30,877 bases of DNA from Microbacterium sp. (GCF_003248605.1 NZ_QFPF01000018.1:1-30877), one strand, 5' to 3'. Positions 7,231-16,305 are shown, counted from the stretch's first letter. Made by a program: numbers and translations. Notes: a model not told the origin generated them from the sequence alone.

Positions 7231-7902
7231 ATGAGCGAGGTCATCATCACCGTCCGCGGCGAGCACGAGACCCGGGTGGCTCCCGAACTCGGCATCGCCG
7301 ACATCTCCGTGCGCTGCGAGGGCCCCTCGCGGGGTCCCGTCGTCGAGCGCATCGCCGCTCTGGCCGCGCCGGTACGGGACGAGCTCTCCCGACGCCAGGC
7401 CGACGGCGATGTCGCCGAATGGTCGAGCGAGCGCGCGGCGGTCTGGTCGGAGCGACCGTGGAACAACGAGGGCAAGCAGCTCGCTCCGGTCCACCACGCC
7501 TCCGTCTCCTTCTCCGCCTCCTTCTCCGACTTCGCGGCGCTCTCGTGGTGGCTCACCGCCGTCTCCGAGCGCGAGGGTGTGCAGGTGCACACCGTGGTGT
7601 GGCAGCTCACGCCCGCCACGCGCCGCGCGGTCGAGGCCGAGGTCGCCGCCGAGGCCGTGCGAATCGCCGTGTCTCGGGCGACCGCGTACGCCACGGCGAT
7701 CGACCGCGGGGGTGTGACGCCCCTCGAGATCGCCGACACCGGCCTGCTCACCCGCGCCGAGACTCCTCCGCAGGCGGCACCGCGCATGATGCGAGCCGCG
7801 ATGATGAGTTCGGATGCCGCGGGCACAGGTCCCGGCATCGACCTGCAACCGCAGCCCATCATCGTCACCGCGGGCGTCGAGGGCCGCTTCGCGGCGCGCT
7901 GA
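7231..7902 (+). CDS. SIMPL (DUF541) domain protein
   Basis: 223 residues. The opening SEVIITVRGEHETRVAPELGIADISVRCEG is the start of a SIMPL domain, which spans most of the chain; VEAEVAAEAVRIAVSRATAYATAI is the helical segment typical of the family. No signal peptide or membrane helix is visible, so it is probably cytoplasmic, unlike many Gram-negative relatives. The biochemical role of the family is unsettled. ATG 7231 is supported by a TAGGCT -10 element seven bases upstream, suggesting a leaderless mRNA. The M20 peptidase gene starts 3 bp after its stop, so they are probably cotranscribed. Confidence 0.85.
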   Translation: MSEVIITVRGEHETRVAPELGIADISVRCEGPSRGPVVERIAALAAPVRDELSRRQADGDVAEWSSERAAVWSERPWNNEGKQLAPVHHASVSFSASFSDFAALSWWLTAVSEREGVQVHTVVWQLTPATRRAVEAEVAAEAVRIAVSRATAYATAIDRGGVTPLEIADTGLLTRAETPPQAAPRMMRAAMMSSDAAGTGPGIDLQPQPIIVTAGVEGRFAAR

Positions 7903-7905
7903 GAC

Positions 7906-9261
7906 GTGTCAGACGCTCCTCGCGCCGCCCCGCCCGCCCTGGCGCAGCGGCTCTCCCGCATGATCCGGCTGCCCACCGTCAGCGCCGAGATCGATCTGCG
8001 GGGTCTGCAGCCGTTCCGAGAGTTCGAGGCACTTGTGGCCGAGCTGTACCCGCTCGTGCACGAGCGGTGCGAACGCGAGCGCATCACCGATCTCGGTCTG
8101 CTCTACCGTCTGCCCGGCACCGGGCCGGACACGGATCCCGCGGTGCTGATGGCCCACTACGACGTCGTGCCGGTGGGCGATGACCCCCACGCCGAGGGCT
8201 GGACTCATGCCCCGTTCGATGGCGTGATCGAGGACGGCTGGGTGTTCGGACGGGGCGCGCTCGATGACAAGGGGCCGATGGTGGTCCTTCTCGACGCCGT
8301 CGAGACCCTCCTGGCCGAGGGTTTTGTCCCCGCCCGCGACGTCTACCTCTGCTTCGGCGGCAACGAAGAGAGCCACGGCGCCGCCGCACGCGCCATCGCC
8401 GATACGTTCCGGCAGCGGGGGATCACGCCGTGGATCGTGCTCGACGAGGGCGGCGCGGTGGTCGACGCCCCCCTGCCCTTCGTCGGAGGCCGAGCGGCGA
8501 TGGTCGGTGTCGGCGAGAAGGGCGTCGCCACGATCCGGCTCTCCGCGCGCGGCGACGGCGGCCATGCCTCCGCGCCTCCGCGCCGCACCGCGATCGGCCG
8601 CATCGCCCGCGCCGTCGACCGCCTGGCACCGAGCACCTTTCCCGCGCGCACGCCGCACGCCATCACACGGATGCTGTCGCTCTTCGCCGAACAGAGCACC
8701 GGAATCGCGCGCCACATTCTGCGCGCACTCGCCCGGATGCCCCGCCTCACGGCGCACGTATTCGCCGCGGTGGGCGGCGAACCGGCCGCGCTCGTCCGCA
8801 CGACGGTCGCGGCCACTCTGCAGGCCGGCGGCACCGCCGACAACGTGCTGCCCGCGTCCGCGACAGCGACCCTCAACCTGCGGATCGCCCTCGGCGAGAC
8901 CGTCGCCGGAACCGTCCGCCGCCTCCGGCGACGCATCGCGGATCGAGCGGTCACGGTCGAGGTGGTCGAAGCGAGCGAGCCCTCGCCGGAGTCGCCGACC
9001 GACGGTGCCCCCTTCGCCCTCGTCGCCGCCGCGGTGGCGGCCTCCTATCCCGAAGCCCGCACGGTGCCGTACGTCATGATGGCCGCGACCGACTCCCGGT
9101 ACTTCCACCGCTTCAGCCCCGCCGTGTACCGTTTCGCGCCACTGCGCATGTCCAAGGCACAGCGCGCGGCGATCCACGGCGTCGACGAGCGCGTCGAGAT
9201 CTCCTCACTCGAGCGCGGCGTGCTCTTCCACCGCGCCCTGCTGAAAGGACTGCCCGCGTGA
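7906..9261 (+). CDS. M20 family metallopeptidase
   Basis: 451 residues. Di-zinc peptidase of the M20/ArgE/DapE/carboxypeptidase S type. Metal ligands and catalysis: His84 and catalytic Asp86 in MAHYDVVP, bridging Asp120 in GRGALDDKG, general base Glu154 with Glu155 in GGNEESHG. The lid domain falls at about 200-330 (GVATIRLSARGDGGHASAPP, GGTADNVLPASATATLNLR). DSRYFHRF near the end supplies the final His. It is expected to hydrolyse small peptides or N-acyl amino acids in the cytoplasm; the length and EGWTHAPFDG motif resemble the CPS1/PM20D1 branch. The start is GTG 7906, 3 bp after the SIMPL gene, and the stop overlaps the MFS gene start. Substrate unknown. Confidence 0.9.
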   Translation: MSDAPRAAPPALAQRLSRMIRLPTVSAEIDLRGLQPFREFEALVAELYPLVHERCERERITDLGLLYRLPGTGPDTDPAVLMAHYDVVPVGDDPHAEGWTHAPFDGVIEDGWVFGRGALDDKGPMVVLLDAVETLLAEGFVPARDVYLCFGGNEESHGAAARAIADTFRQRGITPWIVLDEGGAVVDAPLPFVGGRAAMVGVGEKGVATIRLSARGDGGHASAPPRRTAIGRIARAVDRLAPSTFPARTPHAITRMLSLFAEQSTGIARHILRALARMPRLTAHVFAAVGGEPAALVRTTVAATLQAGGTADNVLPASATATLNLRIALGETVAGTVRRLRRRIADRAVTVEVVEASEPSPESPTDGAPFALVAAAVAASYPEARTVPYVMMAATDSRYFHRFSPAVYRFAPLRMSKAQRAAIHGVDERVEISSLERGVLFHRALLKGLPA

Positions 9262-10739
9262 GCGACTCGATCCGCACCCGCGTCACCCTCGGCACCCTCG
9301 CCGGCGTCGTCGGGTTCCTCGCCTTCGTGGAGTTCACCAGCGGCATCCTGCAGGGCTACTACACGCCGATGCTCACCGACATCGCGCGGCACCTCGGCAT
9401 CCACGACGCGGACGTCAACTGGCTCGAGGGCTCCCAGCTGATGCTCTCGGCGCTCGTCGTGCCCGCTTTCGCGAAACTCGGCGACATGGTCGGGCACAAG
9501 CGGATGCTGCTGGTGTCGACGGCGCTGACCGCGGCAGCATCCCTCGTCCTGCCCTTCACCGACTCCTTCGCCGTCTTCCTCATCGCGTGGGCCCTGCAGG
9601 GGTTCTATGTCGTGTGGCTGCCGCTGGAGATCGCGCTGATCTGGTCGCGTTCGCGAGGCATGCCGGGACGTTCGGTCATCACCGCCAGGGCGGCGGGCCT
9701 GCTCGTGGCCGCCCTCGAGGCCGGGGCGATCACGGGTGCGCTGGCGGGCGGCGCGCTCATCGACGCCCTGCCCTTGCAGGTCGTGCTGCTCATTCCCGCC
9801 CTCGCGGTCGTCGCGTGCTTCTTCGTGATCTGGCTCGGCGTCGACGAGTCGCCGGATCCGGTGGGCGGACACTTCGACACCGTCGGCCTCGTGCTGATCT
9901 CCCTCGCCCTGATCGCATTCACCGGTGGCCTCAGTTTTCTGCGCCTGAACGGCGTCGCCGACCCGCTGTCGTGGGGTCTGGTGGCGCTGGGGCTGGTGCT
10001 TGTCGTGCCGTTCGCCCGGTGGGAGCTGCGGCAGAGCGATCCGCTGATCGATGTGCGCATGTTCCGCTCCCCCGCCCTCGGCCCCGTGTTCCTCACCGCC
10101 GGTCTGTTCGGTGTGAGCGTGCTGGGCGCCCAGGCGCCCCTGTCGACGTTCGCCCGCACCGACCCGGCCGTCTACGGGTACGGGCTCGGCACGGCCGGCT
10201 TCGCGACATCCCTCATCATCGGGGTGTACCTGGTTGCGATGATCGCCGGCGCCCTGCTCTTTCCCCTCGTCGCGCGCCTCGCCACGCCGCGCCGGACGCT
10301 GATGGGCGCATCGACGCTCGTCGGGATCGGCTTTCTGCTGTTCCTGCCCTTCCACGACACCTATGCTCAGGTGATCACCAACATGGTCGTCGTGGGACTC
10401 GGCTCAGGAGCACTCGTGGCGGCGCTGCCCGCGGCGGCGGCCTCCGCCGCACCCGCGACCCAGACCGGCGTCGCGACGGGGCTGACGAATTCCGTCAAGA
10501 CGGTCGGAGGCGCGATCGCCTCGTGCGTGTTCGGCATCGCGCTACTGCAGGGAGCGACCGGCGCGGCAGCAGAGGGCACGGCGGGTTCGTTCGCCGGATA
10601 CGTGACCGTGTGGGTGGTGTGCGGGGCGACGGCGCTCGTGGCAGCGGTGGCGCTCGCGTTCGTTCCCCGGCAGGCCTTCACCGACCGCGCCATGGCCGTC
10701 ACCGCTCCGGCGACCGAGAGCATGCCCGCGTCGGACTAG
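9258..10739 (+). CDS. MFS transporter, 14-TM drug-exporter type (DHA2-like)
   Basis: 493 residues. GTG 9258 overlaps the peptidase stop as GTGA. Many hydrophobic helices are visible, with the MFS signature KLGDMVGHKRMLL after TM2, LALIAFTGGLSFLRL in the central region and GVATGLTNSVKTVGGAIAS late in the chain, as in the EmrB/QacA-like 14-helix group. Such proteins export small hydrophobic compounds with protons. Coupling to a peptidase gene could suggest a peptide or amino-acid-derived substrate, but this is inference. The stop TAG shares the palindrome CTAG with the smpB stop on the other strand. A very long antisense frame over this gene has no family features. Confidence 0.9.
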   Translation: MSDSIRTRVTLGTLAGVVGFLAFVEFTSGILQGYYTPMLTDIARHLGIHDADVNWLEGSQLMLSALVVPAFAKLGDMVGHKRMLLVSTALTAAASLVLPFTDSFAVFLIAWALQGFYVVWLPLEIALIWSRSRGMPGRSVITARAAGLLVAALEAGAITGALAGGALIDALPLQVVLLIPALAVVACFFVIWLGVDESPDPVGGHFDTVGLVLISLALIAFTGGLSFLRLNGVADPLSWGLVALGLVLVVPFARWELRQSDPLIDVRMFRSPALGPVFLTAGLFGVSVLGAQAPLSTFARTDPAVYGYGLGTAGFATSLIIGVYLVAMIAGALLFPLVARLATPRRTLMGASTLVGIGFLLFLPFHDTYAQVITNMVVVGLGSGALVAALPAAAASAAPATQTGVATGLTNSVKTVGGAIASCVFGIALLQGATGAAAEGTAGSFAGYVTVWVVCGATALVAAVALAFVPRQAFTDRAMAVTAPATESMPASD

Positions 10740-10741
10740 TC
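10734..10741. other. shared palindromic end of MFS and smpB genes
   Basis: GACTAGTC is a palindrome whose central CTAG gives TAG stops on both strands, so the convergent genes overlap by 4 bp with no separate terminator. Confidence 0.8.
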
Positions 10742-11212
10742 GCCCAGACGGTTGCGGCTGCGCATGGCGCGCTCGGCCTCGCGCTTGTCCTGACGCTCGC
10801 GCAGGGTCTGTCGCTTGTCCCACTCGTGCTTGCCCTTGGCGACGGCGATCTCGACCTTGGCGCGACCGTCCGAGAAGTACAGCTTGAGAGGGATCAGGGT
10901 GTACCCGCCCGCCGAGACGGCGTGCGAGATCTTGACGATCTCGTCTTTGTGCAGCAGAAGCTTGCGTACGCGCTTGGTGGCGTGATTGGTCCAGTGGCCC
11001 TGCGAGTACTCGGGGATGTGCACCGAGTCGAGGAAGATCTCGCCGCCGTCGACGTACGCGTACCCGTCGGAGAGGTTGGCGCGCCCCTGACGCAGCGACT
11101 TGACCTCGGTGCCGGTCAGCACCATGCCCGCTTCGTAGGTCTTGTCGATCGTGTACTCATGGCGCGCGCGACGGTTGGTCGCGATGACCTTCTCCCCGCG
11201 TTCCTTGACCAC
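10736..11212 (-). CDS. smpB: SsrA-binding protein SmpB
   Basis: 158 residues, normal length. The OB-fold core is recognised by RARHEYTIDKTYEAGMVLTGTEVKSLR, LSDGYAYVDGGEIFLDSVHIPEYSQGH and the RKLLLHKDEI segment; the basic tail KGKHEWDKRQTLRERQ is the part that enters the ribosomal decoding and mRNA channel. SmpB binds the tRNA-like domain of tmRNA and delivers it to stalled ribosomes. GTG 11212 has GAGG upstream. It follows ftsX by 98 bp with a possible promoter (TAGGCT at 11263-11258). Its partner ssrA lies on the same strand 8 kb further on. Confidence 0.97.
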   Translation of the reverse strand: MVKERGEKVIATNRRARHEYTIDKTYEAGMVLTGTEVKSLRQGRANLSDGYAYVDGGEIFLDSVHIPEYSQGHWTNHATKRVRKLLLHKDEIVKISHAVSAGGYTLIPLKLYFSDGRAKVEIAVAKGKHEWDKRQTLRERQDKREAERAMRSRNRLGD

Positions 11213-11257
11213 GATGACCTCCCGATCTCTCGCCGCGCGGGCGCGCGACAGCCGCTC

Positions 11258-11263
11258 AGCCTA
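11258..11263 (-). promoter_or_regulatory. possible -10 of smpB
   Basis: TAGGCT on the minus strand, 45 nt before GTG 11212, in the ftsX-smpB gap. No clear -35. Confidence 0.35.
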
Positions 11264-11310
11264 TCAGCACAGGCACTCCCAGGCGGTCGACGGGCAGGGG
11301 CCGCGCCGGG

Positions 11311-12225
11311 TCAGGCGCGCAGCCAGCGCCGGATCGCGAAGCCCGCCGAGAGCGCCGCGAGCACTACCCCGACCACGATCATGACCGGGATGACGATCGC
11401 GAGCTCGCCCGCTCCGACCCACGTCGTGATGAATGCGACGCGATCGCGCAGGTAGCCGTCGACGCCGAACTCGAGTCCCGCCCACACGGCGACGCTCGCA
11501 AGACCTGAGCCGAGCAGCGCAGCCAGCACACCCTCGAGGATGAACGGGGTCTGGATGAAGCGGTTGGATGCTCCCACGAGGCGCATGATGCCGAGCTCAC
11601 GCCTGCGCGCGTAGGCCGAGAGCCGGATCGTCGTCGCGATCAGCAGCACCGCCGCGATCAGCATGAGCGCCGCGATCCCGACCGCGATGTACGTCGCGAC
11701 GGTGAGCGCCTGGAACAGCGGATCGAGGTATTGCAGCTGGTCTGCCACCTCTTCGACGCCGTTCATGCCGCTGAAGGCCTCGATCAGCACGTCGGACTGG
11801 GACTGGTCGACCAGGTTGATCCAGAAGGTCTCGTTCATCTGCTCGGGGGCGATGACGCTCGCGTAGTCCTCACCCATCTGCGTGATGAGGTTGGCGTAGG
11901 CCTCGTCGCGGGTCTCGAAACGCGTCTGCTGCACGAGCGGGGCCAGCGCATCGGACTCGAGGGCGGCCCGCACCTGGTCGATCTGCTCGGGTGTGGCGAC
12001 GCCGTCCACACACGTCGGCGTCGTCGAGATCGAGGTGCACATGTACACGGCCACCTGGGCGCGATCGACCCAGAAGTCCTGCATCTTGCCGATCTGCATC
12101 TGCATGAGCATCGCAGCGCCGACGAAGGTGAGCGAGACGAACGTCACGAGCACCACCGAGATCACCATCGACGCGTTGCGCCGCAGTCCCGTGAGGGCCT
12201 CGGCCAGGATCAGCTGCGCCCTCAC
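11311..12225 (-). CDS. ftsX: cell division protein FtsX
   Basis: 304 residues, normal length. The four-helix FtsX layout is visible: TM1 at about 20-42 ([21 protein letters not shown]), a large extracellular loop at about 45-180 with two Cys residues ([11 protein letters not shown]), then TM2 ([21 protein letters not shown]), the cytoplasmic [15 protein letters not shown] coupling segment, TM3 and TM4. With FtsE it forms the ABC-like complex that activates septal peptidoglycan hydrolases. GTG 12225 overlaps the ftsE stop as GTGA, so the pair is translationally coupled. Confidence 0.97.
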   Translation of the reverse strand: MRAQLILAEALTGLRRNASMVISVVLVTFVSLTFVGAAMLMQMQIGKMQDFWVDRAQVAVYMCTSISTTPTCVDGVATPEQIDQVRAALESDALAPLVQQTRFETRDEAYANLITQMGEDYASVIAPEQMNETFWINLVDQSQSDVLIEAFSGMNGVEEVADQLQYLDPLFQALTVATYIAVGIAALMLIAAVLLIATTIRLSAYARRRELGIMRLVGASNRFIQTPFILEGVLAALLGSGLASVAVWAGLEFGVDGYLRDRVAFITTWVGAGELAIVIPVMIVVGVVLAALSAGFAIRRWLRA

Positions 12226-13358
12226 GAGGTCGGCCCCACGGTGTCGTCCTCGTCCTTCTCGCCCAACCCCAGACGGTCGGCGACGCCGACCTCGGGCAAC
12301 TCGGGCAGTTCGATCTCGATCGGCCCGGTCAGCGACACGCGCGGTGCATCGTCACCCTCGCCCTCGCCCTCGACCTCGACGGGCGGCGGGCTGACGGCGG
12401 CGGCGGCCTGCCCCGCGACGGCCGACACGGCGGCGTTCGCGACGGCGAGAGCGTCGGCGTCCGGGATGACCGAGGAGGCAATGATCCGCTCCTCCGCGGC
12501 GGCGGCCGGAGCGAGGGGCTCGGGCTCGACATCCGGGGTGAACAGCGGCACCTCGCCGGTCGCCGGCGGCGCATCGCCCGCGGCGACGCGCTGCTGCAGC
12601 TCGAGCACGGCTGTGAGAGCCGCGATCGCCTCGGCGCCGCGCGGTTTCTCGGGGGCGAGGCTCGGCAGACCCGACGTGTCGCCGTACCCACCGTGCACTT
12701 CGTCGCGCACGATCTCGCCGTGCGCGAGTTCGATCACACGACGCTGCATCTGATCGACGAATCCCGCCTCGTGTGTGGCCATCAACACCGTCGTACCGCC
12801 CGCGTTGATGCGCGCGAGCAGCTGCATGATGCCGATCGAGGTGGCGGGGTCGAGGTTTCCGGTGGGCTCGTCGGCGAGCAGGACCTGGGGCCGGTTGACG
12901 ATCGCGCGGGCGATCGCGACACGCTGCTGCTCACCGCCCGACAGCTCGTGCGGCAGGCGCTTCTCCTTGCCGGCGAGCCCGACGAGCTCGAGAGCCTCGG
13001 GGACGGCCTGGTGGATGAAGCCGCGCGAGGCCCCCGTGACCTGCAGCGTGAACGCGACGTTCTGGAACACGGTCTTGGAGGGCAGCAGCCGAAAATCCTG
13101 GAACACCGCCCCCACGTGGCGCCGGAAGTACGGCACCTTGCGGTTGGACAGGGTCGTGAGGTCGCGACCCAGCACGACGACACGACCCGTGGTCGGGCCG
13201 TCCTCGCGCAGGATCAGGCGCAGGCACGTCGATTTTCCCGAACCCGAGGGTCCGACGAGGAAGACGAACTCGCCGCGCTTGACCTCGAAGTCGACCCCGC
13301 TGAGCCCGGGCTTCGAGGAGCCCCGGTAGGTTTTCGTGACGCTGTCGAACCGGATCAT
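12222..13358 (-). CDS. ftsE: cell division ATP-binding protein FtsE with long C-terminal tail
   Basis: 378 residues against about 220-230 usually. The ABC domain is complete: Walker [10 protein letters not shown] (36-44), Q-loop near FQDFRLLP, signature LSGGEQQR (139-146), Walker B VLLADEP (159-165) and switch His in MATHE. From about residue 235 a tail of some 140 residues follows, rich in Ala, Pro and acidic residues ([19 protein letters not shown]); it looks disordered and has no known fold. FtsE powers FtsX at the division site. ATG 13358 has a poor Shine-Dalgarno but a TAGGCT hexamer 9 nt upstream, so it may be leaderless as well as read through from prfB. Confidence 0.96.
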   Translation of the reverse strand: MIRFDSVTKTYRGSSKPGLSGVDFEVKRGEFVFLVGPSGSGKSTCLRLILREDGPTTGRVVVLGRDLTTLSNRKVPYFRRHVGAVFQDFRLLPSKTVFQNVAFTLQVTGASRGFIHQAVPEALELVGLAGKEKRLPHELSGGEQQRVAIARAIVNRPQVLLADEPTGNLDPATSIGIMQLLARINAGGTTVLMATHEAGFVDQMQRRVIELAHGEIVRDEVHGGYGDTSGLPSLAPEKPRGAEAIAALTAVLELQQRVAAGDAPPATGEVPLFTPDVEPEPLAPAAAAEERIIASSVIPDADALAVANAAVSAVAGQAAAAVSPPPVEVEGEGEGDDAPRVSLTGPIEIELPELPEVGVADRLGLGEKDEDDTVGPTS

Positions 13359-13371
13359 GGCTTCTGAAGCC
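13359..13371. repeat. 13-bp palindrome touching the ftsE start codon
   Basis: GGCTTC-T-GAAGCC ends immediately before ATG 13358. In mRNA it could form a 5-bp stem with a 3-nt loop over the ribosome-binding region; it also overlaps the proposed -10. Confidence 0.4.
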
Positions 13372-13373
13372 TA
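13368..13373 (-). promoter_or_regulatory. possible -10 of ftsE
   Basis: TAGGCT on the minus strand, 9 nt before ATG 13358, in the 80-bp gap after prfB. Confidence 0.4.
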
Positions 13374-13414
13374 AGCGCGCGGGCGCCGACTCCCCCGAGC
13401 GACACCCGGCAGGG

Positions 13415-13433
13415 AGCATCCCGGGCGGATGCT
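13415..13433 (-). terminator. hairpin downstream of prfB
   Basis: Arms AGCATCC and GGATGCT (7 bp) with a 5-nt loop, starting 6 nt after the prfB stop. No U-tract; may be a weak terminator or attenuator before ftsE. Confidence 0.4.
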
Positions 13434-13438
13434 GCGCG

Positions 13439-14548
13439 TCAGTCCTCGTCGGGACGCTTGCGCCAGCGGATCCCCGCGGCGATGAACCCGTCGAGGTCGC
13501 CGTCGAAGACGACCGCGGGGTTGCCGACCTCGTAGCCCGTGCGCAGGTCCTTCACCAGCTGCTGCCCATAGAGGAAGTAGGACCGCATCTGGTCGCCCCA
13601 GCTCGCGGTGATCACACCGGCGAGCTCCTTCTTCTTCGCCGCCTCCTCTTCGCGCTGCAGCAGCATGAGGCGGGTCTGCAGCACGCGCATTGCCGCCGCG
13701 CGGTTCTGAATCTGCGACTTCTCGTTCTGCATCGACACGACGATGCCTGTCGGGATGTGCGTGATGCGCACGGCGGAGTCGGTCGTGTTGACCGACTGAC
13801 CGCCCGGGCCCGACGAGCGGAAGACGTCGACGCGGATGTCGCCCTCGGGCACCTCGACCTCGACGGCCTCCTCCATGACGGGGATCACCTCGACCGCGGC
13901 GAACGACGTCTGCCGCTTGTCGGCCGAGCCGAAGGGGCTGATGCGCGCGAGGCGATGGGTGCCGGCTTCGACCGAGAGCGTGCCGTACGCGTAGGGGGCG
14001 TCCACCTCGAAGGTCGCCGATTTGATGCCCGCACCTTCGGCGAAAGAGGTGTCCATGACCTTGACGGGGTACTTGTGTCGCTCGGCCCACCGCAGATACA
14101 TGCGCATGAGCATCTCGGCGAAGTCGGTGGCGTCGTCGCCGCCGGCGCCGGAGCGGATCGTCACGACCGCCGACCTGGCGTCGTACTCCCCGTCCAGCAG
14201 CGTCTGGACCTCGAGATCGCCGACCGTCTTCTCGAGCGTCGCAAGCTCGCGGCGGGCTTCCTCGGCGGATTCCTCGTCGTCCATCTCGATCGCGAGCTCG
14301 ACGAGCACTTCGAGGTCGTCCAGGCGACGCTCGACGGCTTCGACACGCGCAAGCTCGGACTGACGGTGGCTCAGCGCGCTCGTCACCTTCTGCGCGGCCT
14401 CGGGGTCGTCCCACAGGTCGGGGGCGCCGGCGGCCTCACTCAGGCGGGCGATCTCCGCGCGCAGCGCGTCGACGTCGACCACCGCCTTGATGTCGGCGAA
14501 GGTGGCGCGCAGCGCCTGGATCTCGGCGGAAGGATCGAAGTCGAGCAT
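13439..14548 (-). CDS. prfB: peptide chain release factor 2
   Basis: 369 residues. The stop-codon-reading tripeptide SPF (204-206) in LARISPFGS identifies RF2 (UGA/UAA); the catalytic GGQ (249-251) in SGPGGQSVN triggers peptide release. The helical domain 1 and the [13 protein letters not shown] segment are normal. The frame is continuous: there is no in-frame UGA near codon 26, so the autoregulatory +1 frameshift known from E. coli is absent, as is common in actinobacteria. ATG 14548 has TAGTCT 8 nt upstream and no Shine-Dalgarno, pointing to a leaderless transcript. The divergent MFS gene starts 26 bp away. Confidence 0.97.
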   Translation of the reverse strand: MLDFDPSAEIQALRATFADIKAVVDVDALRAEIARLSEAAGAPDLWDDPEAAQKVTSALSHRQSELARVEAVERRLDDLEVLVELAIEMDDEESAEEARRELATLEKTVGDLEVQTLLDGEYDARSAVVTIRSGAGGDDATDFAEMLMRMYLRWAERHKYPVKVMDTSFAEGAGIKSATFEVDAPYAYGTLSVEAGTHRLARISPFGSADKRQTSFAAVEVIPVMEEAVEVEVPEGDIRVDVFRSSGPGGQSVNTTDSAVRITHIPTGIVVSMQNEKSQIQNRAAAMRVLQTRLMLLQREEEAAKKKELAGVITASWGDQMRSYFLYGQQLVKDLRTGYEVGNPAVVFDGDLDGFIAAGIRWRKRPDED

Positions 14549-14556
14549 GACAGTCC

Positions 14557-14562
14557 AGACTA
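14557..14562 (-). promoter_or_regulatory. -10 element of prfB (leaderless)
   Basis: TAGTCT on the minus strand, 8 nt before ATG 14548. It overlaps by two bases the -10 of the divergent MFS gene. Confidence 0.55.
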
Positions 14563-14566
14563 ACGT
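14561..14566 (+). promoter_or_regulatory. -10 element of the divergent MFS gene (leaderless)
   Basis: TAACGT on the plus strand, 8 nt before GTG 14575; shares TA at 14561-14562 with the prfB -10. Confidence 0.5.
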
Positions 14567-14574
14567 GGATACTC

Positions 14575-15873
14575 GTGTCCCATTCCTCCCCCGCCCCCGA
14601 CTCCGGGCCGGGGGTGGGCACGATCATCGGCCGGCTCGCGCCGATGATCTATGGGCCGACCGTGCTGTTCGCCCTCGGCGAGGGCGCGATGCTGCCGCTG
14701 CTGCCGTTGCTGGCCGCCGAGCTCGGTGCCAGCCTGGCCGTCGCCGGGCTCGTCGCGTCCGCCCTCGTCGTCGGCCAGTTGATGGGAAACATCCCCGCCG
14801 GCTGGGCCGTCTCCCGCATCGGCGAGCGGCTCACGATGGGCATCGCGGGAATGATCGCGCTTGTCGGGGTCGCCGGGATGCTGTGGGCTCCGCACATCGG
14901 CGTGCTGGCAGCATCCGTCCTGCTCATCGGGGTCTGCGCCGCGGCGTTCGGCCTGGCGCGTCACTCGTTCATGGCGACCCGTGTCCCGCTCGCGTACCGC
15001 GCACGGGCACTGTCGCTGTTGGGCGGGACGTTCCGGCTCGGCATGTTCATCGGCCCGTTCGCGGCGGCTCTGCTGCTCTGGCTGTTCGGCGACGAGCACA
15101 GCGCTCTGTGGTTCTTCGGGGCGTGCCTGATCGCCTGCATCCTGCTCGTGATGCTCGGCCCCGATCCCGAGACGGCGGTCGCGCCGCGTGAACACACCGT
15201 CTCGGCCGATCCGGCCGAGATCGCCGAAGACACCGGCGAGCCCGTCACGGGGGGCATCCCCACGGCGGCCCCCGTCGGGGTGTTCCGCACGATGTGGCTC
15301 TTCCGCGGCGTGCTGGCGCGCGTGGGCCTGGCGGCGGCGTCACTGTCGGCGGTGCGGTCCGCCCGGCAGCTCGTGCTGCCGCTCTGGGGACTCTCCATCG
15401 GAGTCGACGCGCAGACGCTCGCCCTCATCATCGGCATCTCGGGCGCGATCGATTTTGCCCTCTTCTACGCGAGCGGGCAGGTCATGGACCGCTTCGGCCG
15501 GCTCTGGGCAGCGCTCCCGGCCATGGTGCTGATGGGCTCGGGGTTCCTCGCGCTCGCATTCACCCATGACGGCGAGAGCGCCGCGGTGTGGTTCGCCGCG
15601 TTCGCGATGGTGCTGGCCGTCGGCAACGGGCTCTCCAGCGGCATCCTGCTCACTCTCGGCGCAGACCTCGCACCTCGCGCCGATCCGGCGCCGTTCCTGG
15701 GCTCGTGGCGCACGCTCACCGATGCCGGCGGCGCGACCACCCCCTTGCTCGTCTCCGCGGTGACGGCTGCCTGGTCGCTGCCGGGCGCCGTGGGCATCGT
15801 CGGGGCGATCGGCCTGCTCGGCGCGGCGGGCTTCGTGCGCTGGGTGCCGCGGTTCGTGCCCCGCGCGCGCTGA
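14575..15873 (+). CDS. MFS transporter (12-TM type)
   Basis: 432 residues. Twelve hydrophobic helices are plausible in two halves, separated by a hydrophilic loop at about 200-240 ([19 protein letters not shown]). MFS features: [18 protein letters not shown] after TM2, [24 protein letters not shown] between TM4 and TM5, and [12 protein letters not shown] in the second half. It resembles sugar- or drug-exporting MFS proteins of unknown substrate. GTG 14575 is only 26 bp from the prfB start on the other strand and has a TAACGT hexamer 8 nt upstream. It converges on the Tad operon with a shared hairpin at the stops. Confidence 0.87.
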   Translation: MSHSSPAPDSGPGVGTIIGRLAPMIYGPTVLFALGEGAMLPLLPLLAAELGASLAVAGLVASALVVGQLMGNIPAGWAVSRIGERLTMGIAGMIALVGVAGMLWAPHIGVLAASVLLIGVCAAAFGLARHSFMATRVPLAYRARALSLLGGTFRLGMFIGPFAAALLLWLFGDEHSALWFFGACLIACILLVMLGPDPETAVAPREHTVSADPAEIAEDTGEPVTGGIPTAAPVGVFRTMWLFRGVLARVGLAAASLSAVRSARQLVLPLWGLSIGVDAQTLALIIGISGAIDFALFYASGQVMDRFGRLWAALPAMVLMGSGFLALAFTHDGESAAVWFAAFAMVLAVGNGLSSGILLTLGADLAPRADPAPFLGSWRTLTDAGGATTPLLVSAVTAAWSLPGAVGIVGAIGLLGAAGFVRWVPRFVPRAR

Positions 15874-15895
15874 GGTCCGCCCGCGGGGTCAGCGC
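15867..15895. terminator. bidirectional hairpin between MFS gene and Tad operon
   Basis: GCGCTGA (15867-15873) pairs with TCAGCGC (15889-15895); the loop contains CCG/CGG. Both stop codons (TGA on each strand) are inside the 7-bp stem. No T-tract, but well placed to stop both converging transcripts. Confidence 0.45.
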
Positions 15896-16305
15896 AGCGC
15901 CGTGCGGCTCGTCGCGGTCGCCGACAGCGCGACGCCGTCGGGAACGAAGGCCGAGACCAGGATGGGCTTCCACCGCGTCGCCACCGTGGCTCGCGCGGAG
16001 AGGCCATCCGGAGTGACGGCGGAGACCAGGGTCGCACCCTCTCCCGCGACGCGGACGATCTCCTGCGCCTGAACGCGTACGCCTTCGTCGGTCAGCCGGG
16101 CACGAGGATCCTCTCCCTCCAGGGTGAGCGTGAATCCGTTCGCGCCCGCGAGGGCAGCGGCATCCGCCAGCGCATCCAGCCGCTTCTGCGCGAGATGCAG
16201 ACTCGTCGCGTTGGCGCAGACGACGATGAGGGCCAGGGTGAGCAGCGCGTACCCCAGGGTGAGGATGAGGATGCTGCCGCTGTCATCGTGCCTGTTCCGC
16301 ATCAT
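15889..16305 (-). CDS. TadG-like / Rv3654c-type pilus-assembly protein
   Basis: 138 residues. One N-terminal membrane helix (GSILILTLGYALLTLALIVVCANAT), then LHLAQKRLDALADAAALAGANGF, the hallmark of TadG and related actinobacterial proteins of Tad loci. The rest is an exported beta-rich region ending in SRTALR. The prepilin-like site DSGSILIL lacks the Glu at +5 seen in its two upstream neighbours, so it may not be processed by a prepilin peptidase. ATG 16305 overlaps the previous gene as ATGA. It is the last gene of the operon. Probable role: a minor pilus or anchoring component at the membrane. Confidence 0.8.
   Translation of the reverse strand: MMRNRHDDSGSILILTLGYALLTLALIVVCANATSLHLAQKRLDALADAAALAGANGFTLTLEGEDPRARLTDEGVRVQAQEIVRVAGEGATLVSAVTPDGLSARATVATRWKPILVSAFVPDGVALSATATSRTALR

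Noticed and set aside
7909..10355. Long antisense frames opposite the M20 and MFS genes
   Set aside because: The plus-strand genes have complete catalytic or helix patterns; the antisense translations are compositionally biased without motifs.
13439..14548. Programmed frameshift in prfB
   Set aside because: The frame is continuous with no early in-frame TGA, so the E. coli type of control is absent.
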